DNA of 64,000 nucleotides, from positions 3,758,826-3,822,825 of the forward strand of contig NC_066856.1 in NCBI RefSeq assembly GCF_001640805.2, written 5' to 3'. The stretch's first letter is position 1. Every line of letters starts with the position of its first letter. The stretch comes from Lates calcarifer. Taxonomy: Eukaryota; Chordata; Actinopteri; Centropomidae. Of this stretch, positions 11,838 to 26,800 are shown piece by piece. Below the pieces are notes generated by a model that did not search any database, was not told the DNA's origin, and worked only from the letters and a program-made list of their open reading frames with translations. The position numbers were made by a program, and so were the translations under genes.

Positions 11838-14800
11838 GGGGTGGGGTGGGGTGACAAGCAGCCTGGGCTGGGTTCAAATGTGGGGTGACAAGGCCTCAGC
11901 TTTATTTATGGTATGCACTCTACCAGGTGAACTACCAGAGGCTAAATTTCACCTGTACATTATATGTATGCATCTTGGTATTTTGCACTAAACATTTTCT
12001 TAATTTAATTTAGTTAGTAGCAGTTTGGTTATCTTTTTTGTTTTTAGTGATAAAATGGATGTTTTGATTGATTGACCAAATATTAAAAGATCATGTCACG
12101 GCATTTGCAGTTTGTAGACATTACATACAGTCTATATGTATCTGGACAGTGACTATTCACGCTGTTTTTAAATGTTCAAAAACAAACATGCCTTTGTCTG
12201 ATTAAAATATATTATTTTAAAGGATATTAAATATACAAGTTTTATTAAGGTGTTCAGGGAATATCTGATTTAAATGACAGCCTAAGAATCTTACCAGGCA
12301 TTCAGTGCAAACTTTCAATACCTTTTAAAATGTGATGCAACATACACATTTCAGTCTGTTTAAAAAGTACTGATGTTCAAAACTGTCAGTCTCTGTGAAG
12401 ATCTTTTCAAATATATATTACCTCCAAAGAAATTATGTAACCAGGATATAATCAATTAAAAGGTAAACAGTAATTATTTATGTAAATAATATCTGAAAGA
12501 CATCATTCTATAAAATGTGTGTGTGTGAGCTGTTTTTGTTCTTACCTCCGCAGATGCTTGAAGAGGTTTTGCATTGTGTCGTGGTTGGGTTTTGGCAACT
12601 TCTTGATTAAGTCTTTGATTGAATTAACTCGCTGCTTGTAGTCCGAGCATTCTGACACAGAGGAACAGACAGGAGGTCAGTGAATACAGAGCGCCATCTT
12701 GTGGCCAAATTGGGGACAAAAACATCATGCACTAACATTTCTTTGGTTCCTGTGTATTTTCATTGTGTCATTCTTTGTCATAATATACTTGAATAGCAAT
12801 GAATCATGTTACTCACTGATGGCATTCACAAAGTCATTGAAGGATCCATATGTGAAGAGAGGCTCAGGAAGCTCCCTGAAGAACATCTTGAGAGCTCCAG
12901 TGGTGACGTGGATGTCCTCCCACTTACTGTCATTCAGATCCACCTTTTCATCTGATGGAGGGAGGAAAGACAGACAGAAGAAGGTGGTGGAGAAAGAGAC
13001 AACAAAGTTTTAATCCAACAGAACTCATCCCCGACAGGTGACCCATCTCATCACATATTGTATGGAGTCGTATATTATTCGGGGGTGTTGGTGGTCAGAC
13101 AGGAGTAGAACGGGGGAAATGAAGTCCTACCGTGATTCACAGCAAAGCGGAGCTTCTGTATCACTGCCAGGTTCCCACTCACTCTGTATAAGCCGTCAAT
13201 ATTGAGACCTGCAGGAGAAGATGAGAGGAGGGAGTGTAAAATGCAGTGAGTGTAAATGAGAGGACGTGTCAATCTGATGAAAGAAACAGAACCAACAACG
13301 GTTGACTGATCAAACACTCTGCATCGCCTTGCATCACCTCATGTCTTCTATTAAAAAGATGCACTTGAACACACTGCGCAGACCACAGTTCTAGGAGTCT
13401 CAACTCAGAATCTGAATGTAGAAAATTAGGTAGACTAATTAGCTCACCATTTCCATGTATATATACACACTGTATAAGTGTCTCTCATACTGAAGATATG
13501 TCTAAAAAAATACTTGAAAACAAAACATAAGGAAACACCATTGATAAGAGCTGATATGAGAAAATACGTCTCAAACACTGCAAAAAAAACAGGGTCAGTC
13601 ACAGAAAGCAACAATAACCAAACCGTGTCCAATGGCAAATCATATGGTCAGCTTGGTGTGTCGGGAGCATGGTGTGTGAGAGCTACCTGTATCTGCTGAG
13701 AATGACTATGAGATACAACCCTCAGAAAAAACCTCCGAAAAAGGTAGTAAATGAACCTTGAGCTAAGATCATTATAGATAGTGAAAGGGTTTGACATTCT
13801 AATTGGTTTCTCTATTAGACTCAGCTGAACCTGAGATCTACAGAAGGCACAGTAGAGATATTTTTTAACTGACTGTACTGAATCTTCAGTGTCATTAACC
13901 AAAACAGTTCTTAGCTTACTGGTGCTGAAAATAACGTCAGTTCAGCTGTGATACAGTGTGTTACGTAGTTACTCAGTGTTTAAAAGTAAAAAGCACACAA
14001 ACTATAAAGATGTGATTGTTTGAGGTAGATGTTTGCTGAGATATTAACCTTAAATACAGTACTTACTGGTTTATATTTGCACTGAAATGAACAACCAGCT
14101 GCAGACTAAATTTACTAAAGTAAGTTTGCTTACTGAAGAGTCTTAATCAGTGTTGAAATATCACAGCATTATGAGAGTGATATGATTGCTTACAGCTTTG
14201 CATTTAAATGATGATGCATCAAGTGAAATTATTCAAATCAGCAAACTGATTAATAATTTCCACCTCAAACACAGAAGCGAAGCTGGACAAATGAAAATTG
14301 CACGTATACTTAATCAACCTTTGTAAAACATCTTTTGAACAGACAAATGTTTGGCTGTAGTTTTCATTCATTTTGATTCATGATTTATGATTGTTCTGTC
14401 TCTGTTCACATCCCTGATCATTACTAACATGGTTTTTGAATGACAATCGGATAATAAAATGAAATGGGATGTATGATACAGTCAGACGGCTGCCGTTCAT
14501 ACCTGTGTTCTCCACATGGTCAATGCACATCTTGACGAAGTTGGGCACTGATGTGTTCTCCCGCTGGCACAGACTGGTCAGACTGCAGCCAAACACCTGA
14601 TCTGTGAATTGGCAAATGCACATTAATTATACACATCATCAGGCCACACTGCTTGCTATTAAATATTCAAACAGCAACACATATTCACATGTGGAAAACT
14701 GTCAGAAAGGAGCTAGTACCAGTGCTGTATATACACTGTATAAGTCTGAATACCTTTGATGTATCCCTTGTCTCTGGACAGCCTGATATGTGGGTCGACG

Positions 14801-17800
14801 TGTCAGGAACTTCTTGAGTTTCATCCTGGTTTTCTTCTGGTCTGATGAGTCCATACTCACAGAGGTCTTCATCACTGAGGGAAGACAGGCAGGATATGAG
14901 TGCATTTCTTTATGGCAGTCACCATAAACTGATTTCTGTTGTAGCAGTATCAGATTCTCACCTCTGTTCTTCTTGGAGTCTCGGTGGTCTTTCTCCTTGT
15001 CCTGTTTCTCAGCTCCAGGAGACTCAGGCATGTCCTCCTCAATGGCTTCATCTGATTCCCAGGCCTGGACAGGATGAGACACATAGATACAGTGAGATTT
15101 AAGTCAGCTCATTCAATCCATCCAAGTTTGCAGCAATCTATTCACACTCCTGTTTGGTTCGTTTGGTCGGGTGTTATCTAATTTGAGCTGTGGCAGAACT
15201 AGAGAGAGGAAGATGTCTGTATTAAATGGGGAACATTCTAGACTGCTCATTTCAACTATCTCTGCAATGAATTAATTTTTTTTTCTGCTTTGGACCAAAG
15301 AAATGAAACCGAAGGAGTGCAGAGAAAGACACATTTACTGAAAGATTAAGCATATGTCATCTCAAGATTTTGCTCATGAAAGTGAAAATGAACATAAAAG
15401 TGTCTCCTCACGTGTGTGTTGATGGTCTCTGTGAGGGCCCGGTACCAGTCATTGATCACGCTGTCGATCTCTGACTGGATCAGCAGCTCAGTCCCCTGAC
15501 GGGTCTTCAGCTGGGGGAGGGAAAGTCAGCATTACTTCACCTGTTCCAAAGTGTTCTGATCAAAATGATCACTTTTAGATCTACACTGAAACTCGACTGC
15601 AGATACCTCGATGACATGTTTCTTGCTGGACTTGTCCTTGGAGGCCCAGTCCACAGACCCCCCTCGCAGATCAACTGTGAACTCGGGCTTCGATTGGTTG
15701 CTGCCAAACTTCTGAAATCAAAGAAACAGAGTGAGAGTCCATGTCTGACACAGAGATTATTTGACAAAGACCTATCTTTAGGAAGACATTTCATGAATCT
15801 AGAGGACATGTTCACATTAAACACAGGAAATCAGTTGAAGAGTTTAATTTCTAAATGTTCTGGAACTATCTGGTGTCTGAATTTCTGCCCAACATCTTAA
15901 AAAGCACAGATACTAAATCTACTTCAATCCCTGTTGGAGCCACGGTCACATTCTTAAACATCTCATGTTGGTACTTTTCATTTATACAAACTCAAAAAAA
16001 GTATTGTGCTACAAGCAAAAATACTGTTAGTTCTTGTTATTTTTGCCACATGCATGTTGAAACAGACAATGCTTTTGATTAGACTGTTGTACATAAAATT
16101 GAAGCCATTCAGTAACTTTCAAGGTCTTGTGATTATCAGGTAGCCTAAGGGTTAAAACGCTGACCATGGACCACACTGTCGCCAGTTTGAGTTTGACTGG
16201 GGACCTTTGTTAAATGTCTTTCCCCAACTCTCTCCTCACATTTCCTGTCATTTCTCTTATTACAGACTCTAATAAAGGCATAAAACACAGAGACTTCATA
16301 AATGACATTTTCTTGCCAAATCAAATAAATAAATCTGAGTGAAATTCTCCTTAACAGGCTACTGAGGCCCGATTTCATCTTCCCATCCAACTTAAACCTA
16401 CATTAACTGATTTATATGCCACTTGGAGTAATAAATTCAGTTTATTGTAACCATACCAATGAAACATTATCATCTCTTAAGGTTGATATAGCAGACTTGT
16501 TGGAAACAGTTTCCTGTTTGTACGTCCAGCAGACACAGAGCAATATTAGAACTTATGTTTGTGTCCACTTGATGAATCACTGTCAAAATTTAGATCTAAT
16601 AGATCTTTGGATTTTTGGTCTCTATCACCTCCTGAGGGAAACATCTGGCTCTTTAGCGGCTAAATGCTCCACTATGTTCACCAGCTAGTCTCTAACTGTG
16701 TTTGCCTGCTGTCTGGTGCTGTGCAGGAGGCATACAGTAGGTTTATCAGAGCTGTTTTACTAAAAACAGCTGCCTGCTGAGGCTGGAAACAATGTTGATG
16801 AGGGCAAACCAAAACAGTGAAATTGCAGGTTGTAAAACCAAAACAATGAGCTGAGGGGAACAACAGTCTGGTGATAATTCTGTTCAGTCATTATAACAAC
16901 CCTTTTCACATTATACACAGCCATTTAAAACACTGATTAGTGCAGCTTTAAGCTTTTCTCCAGTAGGATCAGCTGAATTACGCTTCACATACACACATAA
17001 ACATCAGTCAAACCAGTCAGTCAGAGCAGGTGTGAATGAAAGAATGAAAGACAGGCAGGAACAGCAACACGTGCAGAGGGAGGGGACATACAGCGGCAGC
17101 CTGCACAGGCCTACAGTTCACATAGGAGACAGCAGGACGGGGCTTGACTGAGCGCTTCCAGTTGCTAAGAAGAGTGAGGAGCAGCTCTGGGATGGAGCCA
17201 CTGCGGTAGTAAGACTTCAGGGAGGAAAAGAGGAGAGGAGCAAGAAACAGAGGATGACAAACTTCACAGCACAGTTGGCAATGAAGACATGTGACTATGC
17301 AGAAACCAGGAGGAGAGAAATAACAGAGGTGAATGGAATGTTGAAACTCTGCAGAAACATGAGCCTCTCGGGGCTGATGGGATGCCTACCCAGCTGGTGC
17401 TGCCCCCCTGACCCTTGGCAAAGAGCAGAGAGGAACCCTGCAGCACTGTCCATGATGAGGTCCAGTTCTTCCTGTTGGTCACATTAAAACAAAGACAATA
17501 TGAGTCTCAAAGTTTAGAAAAGACTCTTGAAAGTTTATCAGGCCACTGAAAAAGTTCCTAAAATTCCTACCTGACTTTCTTTCCATTTTCTGTGATTTTG
17601 GTGACATTGAGGACTCCACACTTCTCTGAAGGCTGAGGATGAAGACACAGATGCAGATAAGAACCTGCTAGAAAACATGCATTAAAACACACACATATCC
17701 ACACACACGCTGAAGCTTGAGAAGCAAATGGGCAGTGTCGGAAGTTGGCAGAAGCTGTGCTGTTTCATGTTACAACCAAATATCACCAGCAGAGGGCACC

Positions 17801-20800
17801 CTACGACTGCAGGGAAGTGCTGAAACTGCTGCACTTGTGCTGGTTGATTTTTTAAAATTTTTTTTAGCATTATGTTAGATGTGATGCAGTTATGTGTGGG
17901 ATGTGGCATGCAGCAGATGAGAAAACCAAATGGAGAGTGAAAGAAGAGGAGGGATGTATTTGGATGCAGGTGAAAGAAGGATGATGATGAGTGCAGTGCA
18001 GTGCAGTGCAAGCTGGGATACTAACGGTCGAGGGGTGCTTAGGAGATGAGGGGCAGGAGTCAGAGTCTGGAGAGCTCTGCTTGGGCACCGGAGCACACTC
18101 CTATCCAATCAGAGGCACAAGATGATGAGTTTTTAATAACTACCAGCCAGCTACAAGACACATGAAGATAGTCAGTCTGATGACAGTGAGGAGAAGAGAG
18201 TGGATCAGGAACCTGGAGTGTAATCACAAGATTGAGTTGGATGTTAATTCAGGTCATTGAAAGATAAAGATTAAGGTAAAAGCAAGTTAGGATTTAGGTT
18301 ACAAACAACATGCTCATGAGGAAAATGTGTTAATTCAGAGAAGGAGATTCATTCCAAGATGCTTCTTTCTTCCTGTGTATCTGCAGCCTAAAGTACAATC
18401 CACTATACACACGAATCAGACGCCTTTGATTGAGTCTAAACATGGATTTGATTGTCATAATTCCTAACAAGGTAGTTTAACAAGGTATTCTACTAGACAC
18501 ACTGACAATGAATCAAAACAGACCATCTGTTGATTAGAGAGGAGACTGCAGAAGAGAGGCTCTGTGTGGTACCAACTTTATCTCGGTAAAGAGAGAGACG
18601 AAATCTCCTCTTGTGCGGATCTGAAGCGAACCGCCAGAGTTTGAATGAGAACTGCAACAAAACCACCACAGAGTTAGCCTCCAATACATTTTATACCATC
18701 TAACAAACTAGCAAATTTGACATTTCGTTGTCACTGAAAGCTATCAACCTTTTAGCAGTCGAAAACTAATGATAATTTTTCATTCTAATGCCATAGGAAG
18801 TTTTTTGTCTGTCTGTCTGTGGCACTCATTTTGTTTAAACGTGAGAATGGAGAAACAGTTGTATGTGTATAGGGAAAAGGACTTGCTAAAGTATTATTAC
18901 AACCCTCCATCCAAGTTTAAATTAATTTCACTATTGGCCACATGAGGCATAATTCATCTGTAAATTAAGTGCCCCCGTGAAGAATGTTCTCTTCACCTTC
19001 TTGCACCTCTTAAATTCTTCAAGTAATTTATGTTATACGTCATACCTGCTAAGATTGCACTGTGCGTTTTGCTTGTACTCCAGACCATTATTGGTAAATC
19101 TGAGCAAATTCACAAATTAATTGTCTCAAGTGACAAAGACACTCTCAATAAATGATGACACTGATACTTATAAGATGTTCTTGAAGTATTATATCCTTGC
19201 AAACTCATATTTCTTGAGAGTATTGTCAAGTGATAGACAGTGTACAATGTAAATGTAAATGGTTAATTCCCCCAATGTTGGTGTGTTCACAAATGAACAC
19301 AACACAACATTAACCTGTTGACATTTTCACATAGATTTGAGGGATGTCAAAGAGAACACACTGTTGTTTATTATCCTATGTATATCCTTGTAATAATCAA
19401 AACAAAACTGTATTAATTCCAAGCTCCTTTATGGCCTAACTATCAACAATGTCGAGTTACTGTAGCAGTAGGAACTGAAGTTGCAGCTTGTTGTATCTTA
19501 TTTGGTCAGTTAGGAACAGAGTAATAGTAGCAGGGTAGAGGCTGTGGTAATGAAATGCTTACATACTAATACTGAATTCTGCATTATGGAAAGTGTAGTG
19601 TTTTGGTTGACCCATAATAGAGAGTAGAAAAGTCAGGATATCTCAGATTCTACTGCTCTGACTTTAACTATTCTTTTTTATGTCTCTTGTGAACCTTTCA
19701 ACTTAATAAAGGGGCAATAATTTGTGTCAGTTGTAATGGGTTGTCTCACTATCTCTATCTCACTGGCCCTCCATTAAGGAAGGACCAGCCTACACCTGAA
19801 TATGCACAGATTCTAACAGGAATTAGTGCAAAACTATAACTTACCTGACTGCCACAACCCAATAACAGATATATTATTGTTTCAGTTGTGTATATTCACC
19901 ATCTGATAATCACAAACAACCTGATATAAAACACAGGTAGTAAATCTGCTTTTCACTTGAACAATTTGCCACCCTTTGCCAAGACTCCCAAATTCAAGAG
20001 ACAGATTAAGCCATTGAAAGATTTCCCTCTGTTGAGCTGGAAATGTAATTAGTGTTCAGGGATTAAACTCACTGCCAATAAGAACGGTAATGGAAAGACC
20101 ACACAAAAAGCCTGCCAGAAAACCTGCAGCAACATCATACCCAAAAGTCTGTGTGAACATTTTACTTCTCAGATTTTGGTTATTTAATAACACATATCAG
20201 GGGGCTACACAGTATCTTACCTTGTCGTTGAGGTCTAACACGTAGGTGCTGTGTCTCCACTTGGTGAGAACGATAGGATCCTGCTGCTTCCTCTCCAGAC
20301 TGCGACTCTTGGGAACCTCGCCGGACTGAGGGGAGATATTATACTGCAGAGACAGAGAGGAGAGTGAAAGTTTAGACAACACAGTGTTATTCTAGCAGAC
20401 TCTTCAGTACCCTTTCTCTCCCCTACCTCTCCTTTTACTGTCCACAGCACCATTGGACAGAGGGACTTCTCTTACAACCCCAGCATTGTCTTCCAAAGTC
20501 AACAGTAAAGTCCACTCACTGTACCCATGTCCACACTACTGTCCATTCACTCTGAGAATGGAGCGATCTATTCTGACCTGCTCTTAAGCCTCCAGATTAA
20601 AGGGTAAAGAGCCAGTAATAGTCAGTCACCCAGAGTTCAGCACAAACTTGGCTCCTCAGGCACTCATCCACTTACATTAACAGGACCAGACTTAAGACTA
20701 TACAACAGGGGAGGAGGAGTCACACAAAAATGTGTTACTGGGTAGTGGTGTTAGGTGATGTAATATGAGAAGATTTTCCTTTCTCAAGAGTAGGAGATTA

Positions 20801-23800
20801 CTTTACGGGGGATATTATTCATGTAATAGGGAAGACAAATTGTGGACAGCTATTGTTCAGGGGGTAATCTTACCTTGGGCAGTTCCCATTCTGACCTGGA
20901 TCCATCAGCACTGTAGTAGTAGGGCCGGCCTTGTTCATCCACATGCTTTATCCACTGTAAACATAAACACACGTCAGCAAACACAAATATACACACTTTT
21001 AAATCCAATAATATTTGACGTGGATCCTATTAGCAGGGGTGACAATAAAATGGAGATGTAGAGTGTAGACAGGGTTAAATCTAAGTACAATCAAAAAACA
21101 GACTGCACCTTCTCCTGTGTGTATTCAGACACATAAAGTGTGTGTCCATGCTCATCCAGCTCCTCAGACCAGCCTCTGGGGGGCGACCCGTACTGGCTGT
21201 CAGACTGACTGGAGTGGGTGCTGTGGCAGTTCTCCTCAGAGGACAGCAGCTGAGGACAGACAAAGACAAGGAATAGAGACAGATGACTTAATGGTTCAAG
21301 TTTTAATACATAACAAATAAATAAAATACATGACACGACATTATAACCCTGATAGAAAAGAGTCACTAGAAAATGAATATTACTTCCTCTGACAGATGTG
21401 AGAATTCTTTTTCACCCCATTATATCAATAAGGGAAAAAAAACATACAATAGTAGCAGGTGTGCTTTATTGCAGAAGTGTTGTACTTCTACTTCTTTACT
21501 GGAGTACTTCCATTTTGTGCTATTAATACTTCTCCTTTACAACATTTCAGAGTCAAATACTGTACTTGTCACTTCATTTACTGTACAATTATTTAACAGC
21601 TCTTGCTACTAACAGATCCTTGGCACATTAAGATAATACACACAAAATTCCAAGTAGCTTTTGAAATGCTATTTACTGTTGCAATTACAGTTGCAATTAC
21701 AAAGCTAAAGCCAGTAGCCTGTTTAGTAGCCTGTTACAAAGACTGGAAACAGATAGTCAGGTTCTGCCAAATTGATGCTTTTATACTTTGTTTCTTGTAC
21801 AGACTAAACAAACATGATTACAATGCAAAATGTTATGGTAATTAGTAAGCTTTAGAGGCGCTTATAGGCACATTATTTTACCTTTGAACAAAGCCAGGCT
21901 AGCTGTTCCTTCTGGTTTCCAGTCTTGCTAAGCTAAGCTAACTGGCTACTGTGTACAGACATGACAGGAGAGTAATATGTAAAGAAAGCAAATAAGAGTC
22001 TTTCCCAAAATGCTAACAGTAGGCTTTATCTTCAAAGTGTTTATCTGTGGTCTTTTAGTGGACAGATAAGTGATTCTATAACAATGCTGAGTCCACCCGG
22101 TTTGAGGACCAAATTATAATCAGACTGATATGTTGATTAATTTTCTTTTGAATGAGTCATCAGTTCAGTACTGATTATATTTCAATTATTCTGTATATAA
22201 TTAACCTCTCTTAATCTCCCTCATATGATACTGCAATAAATTATTACACCACACGGGGGCAGTGTTGGATAGTTTGGCAGGAAATGACAATCTGACAGGA
22301 AATCATAACTTCCCTATATCAAAGGCACTCTTGTTTCCCTACCTTGAGCTGTAACCACAACACAATTTTAAAAGTCCTTTGAGGTCCACCACACCTTTAC
22401 CACAGTCTGTTTATTTAACATGGACTGCCAGAGAGTCCATTCACAGGCTGTTCATGTCCTCCATGTCTGAGGCTTCACCTCAGACTTTTCCTCACATACA
22501 AACTAAATACCTGAATCCTGTGTTCCAGCGTGCTCACAGAATGTGGTTTTGTGCATGCTGTGTTCATATTTAGAAGCCATAAACAGACGTCACAGGTATC
22601 ACAATTATAATGAACTGTTCATAACTTGAAAGACCACAGAGAGAAATTGGCTCAAATGTCCCTCACCTCACTCTCCACTGTACCCTGGCTGTCTCCGCGG
22701 ATACTGCTGGTGCTGCCGCTGGTGTCCCTGGTGCGCGGGGGCTTCCAGGTCCGCTCTCCGGTGGCTCTGTTGTAGTAGAAATGCCTGCCGCTCAGGTCTT
22801 TGTGGGTTTCCCAGTCACCCAGGATATGGAGAGGTGAGCCAGAGGGGACGGGGGGCAGGCTGGACTGTGAGATCTTCAGCTCCTGGAGGTTGGTGTAGAC
22901 CGGGGAGTCGGACCGGCCTTGACCTGTAGGTGATGTTGTCTGGAGGAGGAAGAGAGGAAGGAGAGAGGTGGTCAAATCAGCTGACTCTGATGTACAATTC
23001 TATGCATTTGTTCAAGATTTAACTTTTTATCTTTCCTGGTATTCAGCTGGTATTCCCTGATTTCTACACAGTCAATTCAAAGATATTCCTGGAATTTCAT
23101 AACCGGATGGAGTCCTGAAAACGTGCCACAGTCTGCTGAGATCTAAGTATTTGTAGGAATGTTGGTCCAGGTCAGCACATAAACCAGCAGCCATCACATC
23201 CTGGTTTGGACCATGGAATGTAATAAGCAGAGTGGTTTGTTGCAGCAAAGTTAAAATCACAAACACTCGCATTTAGCTGCAAAAACTCTCAGATACAGAC
23301 CTGATATATCTATATAAACCCAACTTCTCCTTCGAAGTATGAAGGTGATGCGGTAAGTTAGGAGGATCGCTGACTGTCAGCTCAGCAGGATGCAGCTGCT
23401 GATCAAATCAGATGCCCACGTGGCTTGCAGACACTTTAAAACCATATCATGGCGATTCTTATCAGGTCCTCAAACCAGATGGAGCATAGTTACATAATCA
23501 TTTATCTGTTCACTAAAAGACCAGATGCAACTTCTATGAACATAAAGGAATATTGGTATTAGCCCAGATTCCTTACTTCAAAAGACAAGTTACCAAGGGC
23601 TTCACATGAAGAAGAAAAAGGGAAAGAGGATAGAAAAGACAGATGACAATATATATGTGAAAACAAGTGCAATGAAGTGTAAGTGTAAGGATTAAAATCA
23701 AGAGTAGGCCAGAAAACAAACTGGTTATAAGATGCTTTTTAAAGTGTGCATTGGCCTGGCTTCTGCAAAAACAGCCAGAAGAGGACAGAGCTTTTTTTTT

Positions 23801-26800
23801 TTTTTTTACACAAAATTAACACAAAGAAGAAACAGTGGATTACACTGAATCCATATATTATGTGCAGTAAAATGTTTTCATATAATGCATCTGAAATATA
23901 ACATTCACCAATGTGTTGATACATTGATACAACAAACAGTGAACAGATAGATTCAGTATTGCTCAAGAACGTTTTGAAAGGACACATGTTGCAAGGATTG
24001 AAGCTGTCACTTTCCTGAGACAGAACAAGCAAACCTCTTAGCAACGGTGTTGCCATAAACATTAGCATTGTGTAAAAAGAAAGTTGATTAAAATAAACGA
24101 TAAAAGAATGAGGAACAAAGTATTCATGGTGCACAGTGAAGACATGTGAAAAGGAAAAGGAAGGGGAGATAAGAGTCTCAGCTCTCAGCAATGGGCTGGT
24201 GAGGTGTATAAGTCAACTAGTAGTATTAAACTGCTTTGTGTTTAGACAATGGATCAATATCAACATAACAGGGTGGTAATTTCTTTATATACTTGACTGG
24301 ACTTACTGCAATTTTCTTTTTTAAGTAACAACAACTAATCACAGTCAATGCATTAATCTTAATCACAAATGTGGCCCCACAGTGTCAATGCAGACACATT
24401 TCAAAGTCAGTTTTTAAAGTCTTTGAAAAGTTGGCAGCATCTGAAGGTCACTCCACAAAAGCCAGAAAGCTATGTTTCCATGGCTACAGCTCAGAGCATT
24501 TAATGCTGTTGTGAATGCTTCTGAAAAATATTTTGGGTTTTGGAAGCAGCACTGTCTCTGAGACTCATGCCAGCCTTGTGACTCTCTAGAGAAGATCCAG
24601 CACCAAACATTCTGTAAAACACAGAGCAGATAAATGCCCAAATAGAAAAAAATTAGATATCAGAGACTGTGCCAGCACCACCCCCCTCTTTGTTTGTTAC
24701 AGGTGAGGAATGTGGGGGGTGGAGGCATTTCAGTTAGAAGGTTTGGACTGTTTTCAGGACACAGATGGGACTTCCTGCCGGTCTTGGAATAACAGGAATA
24801 TTTTTCACATAAATTATTATTTAATATCCTGCACACATGCAGGGGCAGAGGAAAGGTTTCAGTAGTGTCCTGCTGTTTTCAGTTAGGTTTGCCCGCTGTT
24901 TCTCAGTTTCAGTCCAACACACAGCAAGTGCTCCAGCATAGAGGCAAACCACTGAGAGATGATGGTTTGGCTGAACTCAGGTTCAGACTCATCAGTCACA
25001 ACCAGAATGGAGCCAGTGTGCTGCAGTTTTAATTGGGTTTTCAGGGAATAATGTTGTAATGATCAAGTCTAAATGCAGAAGATTGAGTGTGGCCTGAAAG
25101 TGAGGGGTCAAATCCATTTGGATTCCACTCAGTCCAGACAAACCAAACTGTATCCAGTGGAGAAGTAATTAACAAGCTTTAACATCCATTCTGACAGAGG
25201 TTGAACTAAAACATTTTTCTGCTGTCTCCACTTTCATTCAGACAGTAATTTAACAATCATTTTGGATAGAATGGAGCGTGCACACAGACTATTACTGTGG
25301 CAGGACAGTGACTTGCATACTGTATATGTCACAATCATTTAACCTTGTATTGTTTTTACAGGGAGTACATTTAGTACAAATAAAACTCTAATAAATGCAT
25401 CACAGCAGCAAACATTTTTGAAAAGGATCCTTTAAACTTGGTCTCTATATGTTGGTGACAATACTGACTACTGTACAACTACAGCTGAAAACTGTCAGTG
25501 TCCTCTGGTGGACAAACTATGTGATGAAGACACAGTTTCTAAATTACCTCAAATATTATCAACTGACAAATATGCTGATACTGATATATCAGTAACTAAA
25601 ACCAGCCAAAAAAAAGAGAAGACTAACTGCTCCCTTTAAACTAAGCAAAAACTCAAAATATAAGTGATATCAGGATACAAAGAGTGTCCTCTTTTGCAAA
25701 AATGGACTATTTTCTATCAGAAGGAAAAGTCATGCAATGTACACCATATGCAGAAGTCTAACACATGCCTGGAATAGCAGGAGACAGCAGAGGCACTTTT
25801 CTAAATTTTTAATTGAACTCTATATCAAATGTTCTACTGGCCCACTGCGGTCACATGTTATCTGCTAGTTTCAGACAGGAAAACTTTTGTTAGGACCTCA
25901 TTAATACTACCTGGAATCCAATCTAACAGTGTAAAGAGAACAACGCTGGTGATGGCTGCCAGTGACTGATGGAAAGTTCTCAAACTATAAATGGACAGTT
26001 TGAGGAAAATAGTGGCTACAGGACATGAAATCCATCTGTGCTGGCAAAGCAGGCAACCTGTTCTATATTAATCTAAGAGTGGACACAGTGCAAAGGTATC
26101 TGACATGGTAAAAATAACACTTTTAAGCCTTTTAGGCAAACTAAACAAAATCCACATATTTTCATGTCCATTGTGTCTCATTTCAGCTCCTTATCTGTTG
26201 TGTCACCTTGTATCCAGGGCTGCACACAAACACGTCGTCGTCATCCTCCCCGGCTCTCCTGTACCCTCTAAATATACTGAATGCACGACGCATGGCGATA
26301 CACTGCGGCCACCAAGTATGACAGGACACATGCAGGCTTCACCTCCAAAACACACTCTCACACGCTAACTCCTTTTTTTCTCTCTGCCCTTCTATCTGTG
26401 GTAGGCGGCAATCTGAGACTGACAGTGACAGAGGCAAAGGGGAACAGGATCTTTCTACCTCACAAACACACAGCACAGTACACAGAATTTATCTGACACA
26501 ACAGGAAATGATATAGAAAAAGAGAGGGCTTCCTCTATCAGAGTGTGTTTCTATGTGCATACTGACAGACCTGACAAACTGGCAGTTTGAGCTGTTTCAC
26601 CACAGGTTCTATATTTAACCTGGCAGCTACAATCAGACTCTGTGTGTCGAGGAAAGATAATACAGCTGATCACTGCTGTGCAACTCTGTCGTCCTGCACT
26701 CCTCTTTCACCTGAACAAATGAGCACTGAGGAGACAACCAACAGTGTATTAGGAAAGTTTCCGATTTGAAGAGCAAGAAAAGACACTGAGACAGAGCTGC

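Noticed and set aside
23739..24191. 150-codon minus-strand open frame
   Set aside because: AT-rich, Phe/Leu-rich translation of intronic DNA including a poly-T run. No domain or splice context.
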